A DNA stretch of 22,509 bases from Verrucomicrobiota bacterium (GTDB taxonomy: Bacteria > Verrucomicrobiota > Verrucomicrobiia > Chthoniobacterales > UBA10450): positions 4,090-26,598 of the forward strand of contig QHOD01000036.1 of assembly GCA_003218615.1 (NCBI GenBank), in the 5' to 3' direction. Under the pieces are notes generated by a model that saw only the letters and a program-made list of their open reading frames with translations, did not search any database and was not told the origin of the DNA. The position numbers and the translations under genes are program-made. Every line of letters begins with the position of its first letter. The stretch's first letter is position 1. This document shows, one piece after another, positions 15,934 to 22,509 of this stretch.

Positions 15934-16953
15934 ATGAAATCTCTCAAGTTTTGCCGCCAAATTTTAACAATCGGACTCCTGGCTGGAGTGAGTGCGACCG
16001 CTTCTGCGCAGATGCTGCTCAACGGGGCCGGGGCGACTTTTCCGTATCCCATTTACTCCAAGTGGTTCGATGAATACGCGAAGGTCGATCCTTCCGTGCG
16101 GTTCAATTATCAATCGATCGGGTCCGGTGGCGGGCAAAAGCAAATCCTGGCGCAGACAGTCGATTTCGGCGCGTCGGACGGCCCGATGAGCGACGACAAC
16201 TTGGCGAAAGCCCCTGGGAAAATTCTGCATATCCCAACGGTCGCGGGAGCGGATGTGGTGGCCTACAACCTGCCGGGAAACCCGGCGTTAAAGTTCGATG
16301 CCGATACCATCGCTGGAGTTTTTCTCGGCCAGATCAAAAAGTGGAATGATCCAAAGATCACAGCGCTGAATCCGGGCGCGAAATTGCCGGACCAGGAAAT
16401 CGTAGTTGTGCATAGATCCGACGGAAGTGGCACGACTTACATTTGGACCGATTACCTGAGCAAAGTAAGCCCGGAATGGAAGTCGAAAGTGGGCACGAAT
16501 ACGTCCGTGAATTGGCCGACTGGGATCGGAGGGAAAGGCAACGAAGGCGTGGCCGGTCAGATTAAGCAGACGCCCGGCGCGCTCGGGTACGTGGAATTGA
16601 TTTACGCGATCCAAAACAAAATGCCGTATGCGGAGGTGAAAAACTCCGCGGGCGAATTTGTAAAACCATCGTTGGAATCGATCATCGCGGCCATGGCCAC
16701 GGCGCAAATTCCAGACGATTTCCGGTTCTCGATCACGAACGCGCCGGGCAAAGACGCGTATCCAATTGCAGGCGGGACGTGGCTGCTGGTTTACGAACAA
16801 CAGAAAGATCCAGCGAAAGGTAAGAAGCTCGTTGAGTTCTTGAAATGGGCGGCGAAGCATGGGGAGAAAATGGCGAGGGATCTGCAGTATGCGCCGTTGC
16901 CCGACAGCCTTCAGCAACGCGTCCTCAAACGAATCGACGAAATCAAGATGTAA
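15934..16953 (+). CDS. pstS: Phosphate ABC transporter substrate-binding protein PstS
   Basis: Periplasmic phosphate-binding protein, 339 residues, which delivers phosphate to PstCA. The start at 15934 is preferred to an upstream in-frame one because GGAAAG stands 3 nt before this ATG and the protein then opens with a standard signal peptide, MKSLKFCRQILTIGLLAGVS followed by ATASA, cleaved before QMLLNGAG. Ligand-binding segments are all present: GAGATFPYPIYSKW, the SIGSGGGQ loop, DFGASDGPMS and HRSDGSGTTYIW. It ends in a typical helical tail. The candidate Pho box lies just upstream and a strong hairpin just downstream, so it is likely the most highly expressed gene of the operon. Confidence 0.97.
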   Translation: MKSLKFCRQILTIGLLAGVSATASAQMLLNGAGATFPYPIYSKWFDEYAKVDPSVRFNYQSIGSGGGQKQILAQTVDFGASDGPMSDDNLAKAPGKILHIPTVAGADVVAYNLPGNPALKFDADTIAGVFLGQIKKWNDPKITALNPGAKLPDQEIVVVHRSDGSGTTYIWTDYLSKVSPEWKSKVGTNTSVNWPTGIGGKGNEGVAGQIKQTPGALGYVELIYAIQNKMPYAEVKNSAGEFVKPSLESIIAAMATAQIPDDFRFSITNAPGKDAYPIAGGTWLLVYEQQKDPAKGKKLVEFLKWAAKHGEKMARDLQYAPLPDSLQQRVLKRIDEIKM

Positions 16954-16967
16954 CCGAGGGGTGTATC

Positions 16968-16985
16968 GCAGCGGCTTGCCGCTGC
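16968..16985 (+). other. Intercistronic hairpin between pstS and pstC
   Basis: GCAGCGG and CCGCTGC form a perfect 7-bp GC-rich stem on a CTTG tetraloop, 14 nt after the pstS stop and 20 nt before pstC. There is no T-tract, so it is better read as an mRNA stability or attenuation element than as a full terminator. Such a structure would let the binding protein be made in excess over the membrane subunits. Confidence 0.6.
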
Positions 16986-17005
16986 TAACCAAAGTATTAA
17001 GTTTT

Positions 17006-17989
17006 ATGGCTGTGGCCGCATCGATAGCGATGGAAGAGCGCTCCGTCCAAGCACGTATGGCGTCTCCATCGCGCTTTGGCGATAAGGCATTCGAATGGCT
17101 TACGCTCGCGATGGCGCTGGCGGTGGTTGTGCTGATTATCTTGATTGGTTGGCAGCTCTGGATTGGCTCTTCGGTCGCTATAAAAAAATTCGGTTTTCAT
17201 TTCCTTCTCACGTCAACTTGGGACCCGGTTGCAGAACAATTTGGCGCATTGCCCTTTATTTACGGAACGCTGGTTTCCTCGCTGATTGCCCTACTGATTG
17301 CGGTTCCCTTGAGTATCGCAACGGCAGCGTACCTGACCGAGCTTGCGCCTCTGTGGATTCGGCAGCCGCTCGTTTCCCTGATTGAAATGTTAGCGGCGAT
17401 TCCGAGCGTCATCCTGGGGCTCTGGGGCATTTTTGTGATGATTCCGTGGCTGCGCGATTATCCGTTTCCGTTCCTCAAGCGATTCTTAGGTTGGACGCCG
17501 TTCTTCAGTGGGCCGATCTACGGGCCGTGCATGTTCGCCGGCGGCATTATTATCGCAGTGATGATTCTGCCGATCATAACCTCGGTCTCGCGCGAAATTC
17601 TGCGCAGCGTTCCGGACCTGCAGCGCGAGGCGGCCTACGCTCTGGGCGCGACCCGCTGGGAAGCGACGCGAATCGCGGTGCTCAGTTATGCAAAGAAAGG
17701 GCTGTTCGGTGCAGTGATTCTTGGGTTGGGACGCGCGCTTGGTGAAACGATGGCAGTCACGATGGTGATCGGAAACACGCCGCAAATCGCGGCGTCGCTT
17801 TTCAAGCCTGGTTACACCCTGGCCAGCGTGATTGCCAATGAATTCACCGAGGCAACGACTGACATTTATCTCCAGGCATTGTTCGAGATTGGCCTGGTCC
17901 TTTTTGGAATAACGATCCTGGTGAACCTTCTCGCGCAGCTCCTCCTGCGGACCATCGCCACGACATCAGCCACACGCGCAGTGCAATAG
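17006..17989 (+). CDS. pstC: Phosphate ABC transporter permease PstC
   Basis: Inner-membrane subunit of the PstSCAB importer, 327 residues, with about six membrane segments beginning near residue 31 (LTLAMALAVVVLIILIGW). The cytoplasmic EAA loop that contacts PstB is at about 205-225 (REAAYALGATRWEATRIAVL), followed by GRALGETMAVTMVIGN, a PstC hallmark. The frame is open further upstream into pstS, but the ATG at 17006 is the first that does not overlap pstS. ATGs at 17030 and 17057 are alternatives; none has a ribosome-binding site, so the exact start is uncertain. pstA begins 2 nt after its stop. Confidence 0.95.
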   Translation: MAVAASIAMEERSVQARMASPSRFGDKAFEWLTLAMALAVVVLIILIGWQLWIGSSVAIKKFGFHFLLTSTWDPVAEQFGALPFIYGTLVSSLIALLIAVPLSIATAAYLTELAPLWIRQPLVSLIEMLAAIPSVILGLWGIFVMIPWLRDYPFPFLKRFLGWTPFFSGPIYGPCMFAGGIIIAVMILPIITSVSREILRSVPDLQREAAYALGATRWEATRIAVLSYAKKGLFGAVILGLGRALGETMAVTMVIGNTPQIAASLFKPGYTLASVIANEFTEATTDIYLQALFEIGLVLFGITILVNLLAQLLLRTIATTSATRAVQ

Positions 17990-17991
17990 CC

Positions 17992-18852
17992 ATGCATTTG
18001 AAACGAGCAGACAATCACACCTGGCGCAAAATCAAAAGCACGCTGGCATCCGGAATCGCCTTTGTTTCCGCGCTTCTTGTGATCGCGCCGTTGGGTCTGG
18101 TGTTTTTTCATCTCCTTGTCAATGGTGCCGGTTCGGTGAACTGGGACTTTTTCACAAAATTACCGGCGCCGGTTGGCGCCCTTGGTGGCGGCATGGTCAA
18201 TGCCATTGTCGGTTCGTTGGAGTTGCTCGCGCTTGCGGGCGCAATTGGAATTCCGATTGGCGTTTTGGGTGGAGTTTACCTGGCGGAATATGGCTCCGCG
18301 CGAATCAATTCAGTCTTGCGATTTCTGGCTGACGTTCTCAATGGAATTCCATCGATCACCTGGGGGGTCGTCGTTTACGGTTTGGTCGTCTTGCGGTTCA
18401 AGGGTTTCTCGGCGTACGCCGGCGGACTCGCGCTTGGTCTGATCATGATTCCACTGATCCTGCGCACGACAGAAGAGGTCGTTCTGTTGGTACCTAATGG
18501 TTATCGCGAAGCTGCACTCGCTTTGGGTGTCAGCCGGTGGAAAACGATTGTCCACATCGTGATGAAAACCGCGTCAAAGGGCATCATCACCGGGATCCTG
18601 CTGGCGCTCGCCCGCGTGGGTGGTGAAACCGCTCCGCTCCTTTTTACCGCTTTCGGCAATCGATTTTGGAATCACAGCCTTAGTCAGCCGATTGCTGCCC
18701 TCCCGTTGCAGATTTTTACCTATGCAATCTCTCCGTACGACGATTGGCATCGCCAGGCCTGGGCCGGCGCGCTCGTGCTCGTCACGGGCGTTTTTTGCGT
18801 TAATGTACTGGTGAGAATCCTGACTCGCGGGCGGACGGCGTCGGTTGTCTGA
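17992..18852 (+). CDS. pstA: Phosphate ABC transporter permease PstA
   Basis: Second inner-membrane subunit of the phosphate importer, 286 residues. The first membrane segment is at about 19-43, followed by an external loop with NWDFFTKLPAPVG. PstA-typical segments are YLAEYG, GIPSITWGVVVYG and the EAA loop GYREAALALGVSRWKTI (about 170-186), then ARVGGETAPLLFTA. The last hydrophobic helix ends in RILTRGR. It is 2 nt after pstC and 11 nt before pstB, so the three genes are surely one transcript. No Shine-Dalgarno site is seen; translation may be coupled to pstC. Confidence 0.96.
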   Translation: MHLKRADNHTWRKIKSTLASGIAFVSALLVIAPLGLVFFHLLVNGAGSVNWDFFTKLPAPVGALGGGMVNAIVGSLELLALAGAIGIPIGVLGGVYLAEYGSARINSVLRFLADVLNGIPSITWGVVVYGLVVLRFKGFSAYAGGLALGLIMIPLILRTTEEVVLLVPNGYREAALALGVSRWKTIVHIVMKTASKGIITGILLALARVGGETAPLLFTAFGNRFWNHSLSQPIAALPLQIFTYAISPYDDWHRQAWAGALVLVTGVFCVNVLVRILTRGRTASVV

Positions 18853-18863
18853 GAAATTCGCAA

Positions 18864-19712
18864 ATGGATAATTTAGTTATGGCGACTCCCGAGCAAAGCG
18901 TTACCGAGCGCGTCGAACGGATTGCTCAGCCGACCCCCAGCATCGAGCCCGCGCCACCGTTAACTTTTGCGGTGAAGAATCTTTCGATCTGGTACGGCGA
19001 GAAGCGTGCCATTGATAATGTGACGCTCGACGTCGCTTCGAATGCCGTGACTGCCATCATTGGGCCGAGCGGTTGTGGAAAGTCGACATTCCTCCGGGCG
19101 CTCAATCGGATGCACGAGCTCGTGCCGAAGACGCGAATGGAAGGGACGGTCCTTCTTCACGGCGAAGATCTTTATTCCAGATCCGTTGATCCCGCGATTG
19201 TTCGCCGCAGGGTTGGCATGGTCTTTCAAAAATCGAATCCGTTTCCGACGATGACGATTGGCGAAAATGTCATCGTTGGCCTGCGTTTGAACGGAGTGCG
19301 CAACCAAAAATTCCTCAACGAACGTTTGGAAAAATCACTCCGAATGGCCGCGCTATGGGATGAGGTGAAAGATGATCTGCACAAACCAGGCACAAGTCTT
19401 TCCGGCGGGCAACAGCAGAGGCTCTGCATCGCACGCGCGCTCGCCGTGGAGCCCGAAGTCATTTTGATGGATGAGCCTTGTTCGGCCCTTGACCCGATTG
19501 CCACAGCCAAGATTGAGGAATTGATCTATGAGCTCAAGGCGCGCTACACGATCGTAACGGTGACACACAACATGCAGCAAGCCGGCCGCATATCGGATTA
19601 CACCGCTTTCTTTTACCTGGGGCGGTTAATCGAGTTTGGGCCAACGACGAAGATTTTTACAAATCCAAGCGAACGACAGACGGAGGATTATATTACTGGC
19701 CGATTTGGCTAA
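18864..19712 (+). CDS. pstB: Phosphate ABC transporter ATP-binding protein PstB
   Basis: ATPase of the PstSCAB importer, 282 residues. Walker A GPSGCGKST is at 67-75 (K73), the Q-loop in MVFQKSNPFP, the signature LSGGQQQRLCIARAL, Walker B VILMDEPCSALDP, and the switch histidine in VTHNMQQA. The PstB-specific RMHELVP and the C-terminal TEDYITGRFG confirm the subfamily. There is an extra N-terminal stretch of about 30 residues before the ABC core; M6 (18879) is an alternative start. It lies between pstA and phoU as in most bacteria. Confidence 0.97.
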   Translation: MDNLVMATPEQSVTERVERIAQPTPSIEPAPPLTFAVKNLSIWYGEKRAIDNVTLDVASNAVTAIIGPSGCGKSTFLRALNRMHELVPKTRMEGTVLLHGEDLYSRSVDPAIVRRRVGMVFQKSNPFPTMTIGENVIVGLRLNGVRNQKFLNERLEKSLRMAALWDEVKDDLHKPGTSLSGGQQQRLCIARALAVEPEVILMDEPCSALDPIATAKIEELIYELKARYTIVTVTHNMQQAGRISDYTAFFYLGRLIEFGPTTKIFTNPSERQTEDYITGRFG

Positions 19713-19796
19713 TGGTTGTTAGGGCGCGACCGCCGGGCGCCGAAAATTGCGAACGAATAGGATCGAGAGACAAAGAAAGCTAGGGATCGATAAACA

Positions 19797-20483
19797 ATGA
19801 TCGCACAGAGGCACATTCTTGGAACATTCGATGAGTCGCTCACGGCCCTTCGCAACAACGTGCTCATGATGGCTGGCCTGACTGAGCGCAGCCTGGAGCG
19901 GGCCATGAAGGGTCTGATCAATCGCGACGACAATCTTTGCGCGAATGCAATCGCCGATGACGAAGAGATCGACCAGCTGGAGAAACAAATCGATAAAGAC
20001 GGAGTCGACATTCTATTGCGCTTTCAACCGGTCGCATCGGATCTGCGCCGCGTCGTGTCCGCAATGAAACTTTCCTCGAATCTCGAGCGTATGGCCGATC
20101 AGGCGACCACAATTGCGCGGCGCGCGCGGAAGCTGAATCGGCATCCGCCCCTGCCCGAAGTCGAACTGATAAAGCCGATGTACGACCATGCAATGTCGAT
20201 GTTCAAAGACAGCGTAGATGCCTTCGTGCGCGAGGACGTCGATCTTGGGCGTGCTATTGTTCCACGCGATGAAAAGCTCGACCATCTGAACCGCGTCGCT
20301 AGTCGCAAGCTAATCGAGCGCATGGCGCAGGATCCGGAGCAATTGCGAGGTTATTTGAACCTGATTTTTGTTGGCCGGTGCCTCGAGCGCGTCGGCGATC
20401 ACGCTACTAATATTGCGGAAGACGCGGTTTACGCCGCCGCCGCTGAAGACATCCGGCATCAGTCTGTTGTCGCCCCGACCTGA
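19797..20483 (+). CDS. phoU: Phosphate signalling protein PhoU
   Basis: Cytoplasmic helical-bundle protein of 228 residues, which restrains PhoR/PhoB signalling and Pst uptake when phosphate is plentiful. Both PhoU repeats carry the metal-binding ExxxD motif: NLERMAD with E97 and D101, and CLERVGDHATNIAED with E197 and D201. Length and two-repeat design are standard. It follows pstB after 84 bp, with an AGGG about 13 nt before the ATG as a weak ribosome-binding site. That gap shows no clear promoter or terminator, so it probably belongs to the pst transcript. Confidence 0.95.
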   Translation: MIAQRHILGTFDESLTALRNNVLMMAGLTERSLERAMKGLINRDDNLCANAIADDEEIDQLEKQIDKDGVDILLRFQPVASDLRRVVSAMKLSSNLERMADQATTIARRARKLNRHPPLPEVELIKPMYDHAMSMFKDSVDAFVREDVDLGRAIVPRDEKLDHLNRVASRKLIERMAQDPEQLRGYLNLIFVGRCLERVGDHATNIAEDAVYAAAAEDIRHQSVVAPT

Positions 20484-20536
20484 CGCGACGAGTGGCGGAG
20501 CGTCTGGCGCTTGCCTAATTTTCAAGAAGTAGTTCC

Positions 20537-20577
20537 TTGAATCCGTGGGCTGGTCGTTCTTCGACCGGCGGATTCAA
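20537..20577 (+). promoter_or_regulatory. Two-part hairpin in the ppk leader
   Basis: TTGAATCCG (20537-20545) pairs exactly with CGGATTCAA (20569-20577); inside, GGTCG (20552-20556) pairs with CGACC (20562-20566) over a TTCTT loop, with a 6/2-nt internal loop between. It ends 3 nt before the AAGGA ribosome-binding site of ppk (20580-20584) and 12 nt before its ATG. There is no T-tract, so control of translation or RNA processing is more likely than termination. Confidence 0.6.
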
Positions 20578-20589
20578 ATAAGGAAATAA

Positions 20590-22509
20590 ATGCCGACAGC
20601 CGTTGCCAAGAGTAGTGCCGCCGACGAGCCCTCCGCCGGAATTGAGGTCCTGCGGAGGGATGCTCCGGCAGCAAATCGTTTTTTCGATCCGCGTAATTTC
20701 ATCAATCGCGAGTTGAGCTGGCTTGAGTTCAATCGTCGCGTGCTCGAGGAAGCGCAGGATCCGACCCAGCCGCTCATCGAGCGGGTCAAGTTCCTTACCA
20801 TCTTCAGCTCGAATCTGGATGAGTTTTTCGAGATCCGCGTGGCCGGGATCAAACAGCAAATCGAAAGCGAGACGAGCGAGATCGGGCCGGACGGGCTGAG
20901 TCCGACGGAGACATTCAATCGTATTCAAAAAACAGTGCGCGGACTGGTGGCGACGCAATGCGCACTGTGGAAGAACGAATTGCTGCCCGAGTTGGCAAAG
21001 CACGGCATTTACGTGCGCGAAATTGCGGAATTGCCACCTAAACGCGCGGCCTGGGCGCATCGCTATTTTCAACAGGAAGTTTTTCCGATGCTAACGCCGC
21101 TGGCTGTCGATGCCAGCCATCCGTTCCCGCATCTTTTGAACCGGAGCCATAACCTGCTGGTGCGGGCAAAAGCGCAACGCGGCGGCGAGCCGCTGCATGC
21201 GATTGTGCAAGTGCCCCGGGCGATATCACGGCTCATCGCTCTGCCGCGCGGCAAAAGCGCAGGCGAGCCGTGGGAGTACATCTATCTTGCCTCGCTCATC
21301 AAACAGCACATCGGCGAACTCTTCCCCGGTTTGAGCCTCGATGGCGTGCACGCTTTTCGCGTGACGCGCAATAGCGATCTCTACATCGACGAAGAAGAAG
21401 CGGAAAATCTTTTGCGCACCATCGAGCAGGAACTGCGACGCTCCAGTCGGGGCGACGCCGTGCGCCTGGAAGTCGAAGCCGATTGTCCGAAGGATTTTCT
21501 CGAATTGTTGCTGAGGTTTTTCGATTTGACCGAAGCGGATGCCTACAAACTGGATGGTCCGCTTTCCATGACTCATCTTGCGCCGCTCGTTGCCAATGAT
21601 GCGTTCGCGAAACTAAAGGACCAGCCATTTCAGCCGGCGCGCGACCCGGCATTACCGCCGCATGCCGATTTTTTCGAAGTGCTGCGGCGTCAGGACGTGC
21701 TGCTGCATCATCCCTACGATAGCTTCGATCAAATTGTCGAGTGGATCGAGGCGGCGGCGCAGGATCCGCAAGTGCTCGCAATCAAGATCACGCTGTATCG
21801 CACAAGTGGTGATTCCCCTATTGTAGAAGCACTCATCGACGCGGCCAACGCCGGAAAACAAGTCACTGCCATTGTCGAACTGCGTGCGCGCTTCGATGAG
21901 GCGACCAATATTCAATGGGCCCGGCGCCTGGAAGAAGCCGGGGCTCACGTCATTTACGGCGTCGTCGGTCTGAAAACCCATTGCAAGGCGCTGCTCATTG
22001 TTCGCCGTGACGCAGACCAGCTCCGGCGTTACGTTCAGCTCGGCACGGGCAATTATCATCCCCGTACGGCGCGCATTTACACCGACTTCAGTTTGCTCAC
22101 GAGCGAACCGAAATTGACCGAGGAGGTCGCGACCGTTTTCAACACGCTTACCGGTCTGGCCGGTTATCCCGGCCTGAAAAAATTGATGGTCGCACCGTTC
22201 GACCTGCACAGCCGCTTAATCGGATTGATTGAACGCGAGCGTGACAACGCGCGGGCGGGCAAACCGGCCCGCATTGTCGCGAAGTTGAACGCGCTGGTCG
22301 ATCAGGAGGTCATCAAGAAGCTTTATGAAGCTTCCTGCGCGGATGTGACTATCGATCTGATCGTCCGCGGTATCTGTTGTTTGCGTCCTAAAATTCCCGA
22401 TCTCAGCGAAAACATTCGCGTCATCAGTATTGTAGGCCGGTTTCTCGAGCACAGCCGGATTTTTCATTTCGAAAATGCCGGACAGCCCAAGGTCTTCCTC
22501 TCAAGCGCA
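20590..22509 (+). CDS. ppk1: Polyphosphate kinase 1 (3' end cut by window edge)
   Basis: Polyphosphate kinase, which reversibly transfers the terminal phosphate of ATP to a growing polyphosphate chain. 640 codons are open to the window edge, against about 690-720 in complete enzymes, so only the extreme C terminus is missing. The N-terminal domain starts with NFINRELSWLEFNRRV (about 37-52) and NLDEFFEIRVAG. The catalytic domains hold LYRTSGDSPIVEAL, ELRARFDEATNIQWA, and GLKTHCKALLI with H464 as the expected phospho-histidine. LGTGNYHPRTARIYTDFSLLT follows. The start ATG has a good AAGGA site 5 nt upstream. It follows phoU after 106 bp with a hairpin in the gap, placing phosphate storage next to phosphate import. 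Co-transcription is likely but not shown. Confidence 0.97.
   Translation, partial: MPTAVAKSSAADEPSAGIEVLRRDAPAANRFFDPRNFINRELSWLEFNRRVLEEAQDPTQPLIERVKFLTIFSSNLDEFFEIRVAGIKQQIESETSEIGPDGLSPTETFNRIQKTVRGLVATQCALWKNELLPELAKHGIYVREIAELPPKRAAWAHRYFQQEVFPMLTPLAVDASHPFPHLLNRSHNLLVRAKAQRGGEPLHAIVQVPRAISRLIALPRGKSAGEPWEYIYLASLIKQHIGELFPGLSLDGVHAFRVTRNSDLYIDEEEAENLLRTIEQELRRSSRGDAVRLEVEADCPKDFLELLLRFFDLTEADAYKLDGPLSMTHLAPLVANDAFAKLKDQPFQPARDPALPPHADFFEVLRRQDVLLHHPYDSFDQIVEWIEAAAQDPQVLAIKITLYRTSGDSPIVEALIDAANAGKQVTAIVELRARFDEATNIQWARRLEEAGAHVIYGVVGLKTHCKALLIVRRDADQLRRYVQLGTGNYHPRTARIYTDFSLLTSEPKLTEEVATVFNTLTGLAGYPGLKKLMVAPFDLHSRLIGLIERERDNARAGKPARIVAKLNALVDQEVIKKLYEASCADVTIDLIVRGICCLRPKIPDLSENIRVISIVGRFLEHSRIFHFENAGQPKVFLSSA

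Noticed and set aside
16859..17005. Longer N terminus for PstC inside pstS
   Set aside because: It overlaps pstS by almost 100 bp and adds no recognisable PstC sequence; it is the other frame of the pstS end.
1..22509. CRISPR, insertion sequence, prophage or defence island
   Set aside because: No regularly spaced repeats, transposase, integrase or restriction gene is visible; all large frames are housekeeping families.

Overview
The window is ordinary bacterial chromosome, compact and moderately GC-rich. I infer a soil-type Verrucomicrobiota member (Chthoniobacterales / 'Udaeobacter'-like). The grounds are overall protein character, a stand-alone B12-dependent ribonucleotide reductase, scarce Shine-Dalgarno sites and the gene neighbourhoods. 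No rRNA or marker gene settles the taxonomy. I see no CRISPR array, transposase, prophage or secretion system.

Left part (1-7213): a truncated phosphoribosyltransferase-domain gene and a tRNA-Ser(CGA) with encoded CCA lie on the minus strand. A 425-bp spacer with two inverted repeats separates them from a plus-strand run: nrdJ (class II ribonucleotide reductase), a VLCAD-like acyl-CoA dehydrogenase, and, 2 bp further, a ketol-acid reductoisomerase homologue that starts with TTG. This run ends in a convergent double-hairpin region facing a small minus-strand gene for a predicted secreted peptide of 74 residues.

Middle part (7406-13863): uvrA and a large TPR-repeat protein form a minus-strand pair with a 4-bp ATGA overlap. 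Divergent from uvrA is a family 2 glycosyltransferase. Just beyond that gene lies a decayed copy of the uvrA 5' end with its upstream sequence, in direct orientation relative to uvrA, so the glycosyltransferase is flanked by about 87-bp imperfect direct repeats.

Right part (13864-22509): a phosphate-response cluster phoB-phoR-pstS-pstC-pstA-pstB-phoU-ppk, all plus strand. PhoR/PhoB sense and respond, PstSCAB imports phosphate, PhoU links transporter and kinase, and polyphosphate kinase stores phosphate as polyphosphate. A tandem 11-bp repeat before pstS is a candidate PhoB site, a hairpin separates pstS from pstC, and a large hairpin sits directly before the ppk ribosome-binding site. ppk runs off the right edge.

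I did not find a convincing wholly new system. The best leads are the uvrA relic and direct repeats around the glycosyltransferase, the UvrA that has lost one cysteine pair of its first zinc module, the divergent KARI coupled to an acyl-CoA dehydrogenase, and the small secreted protein.
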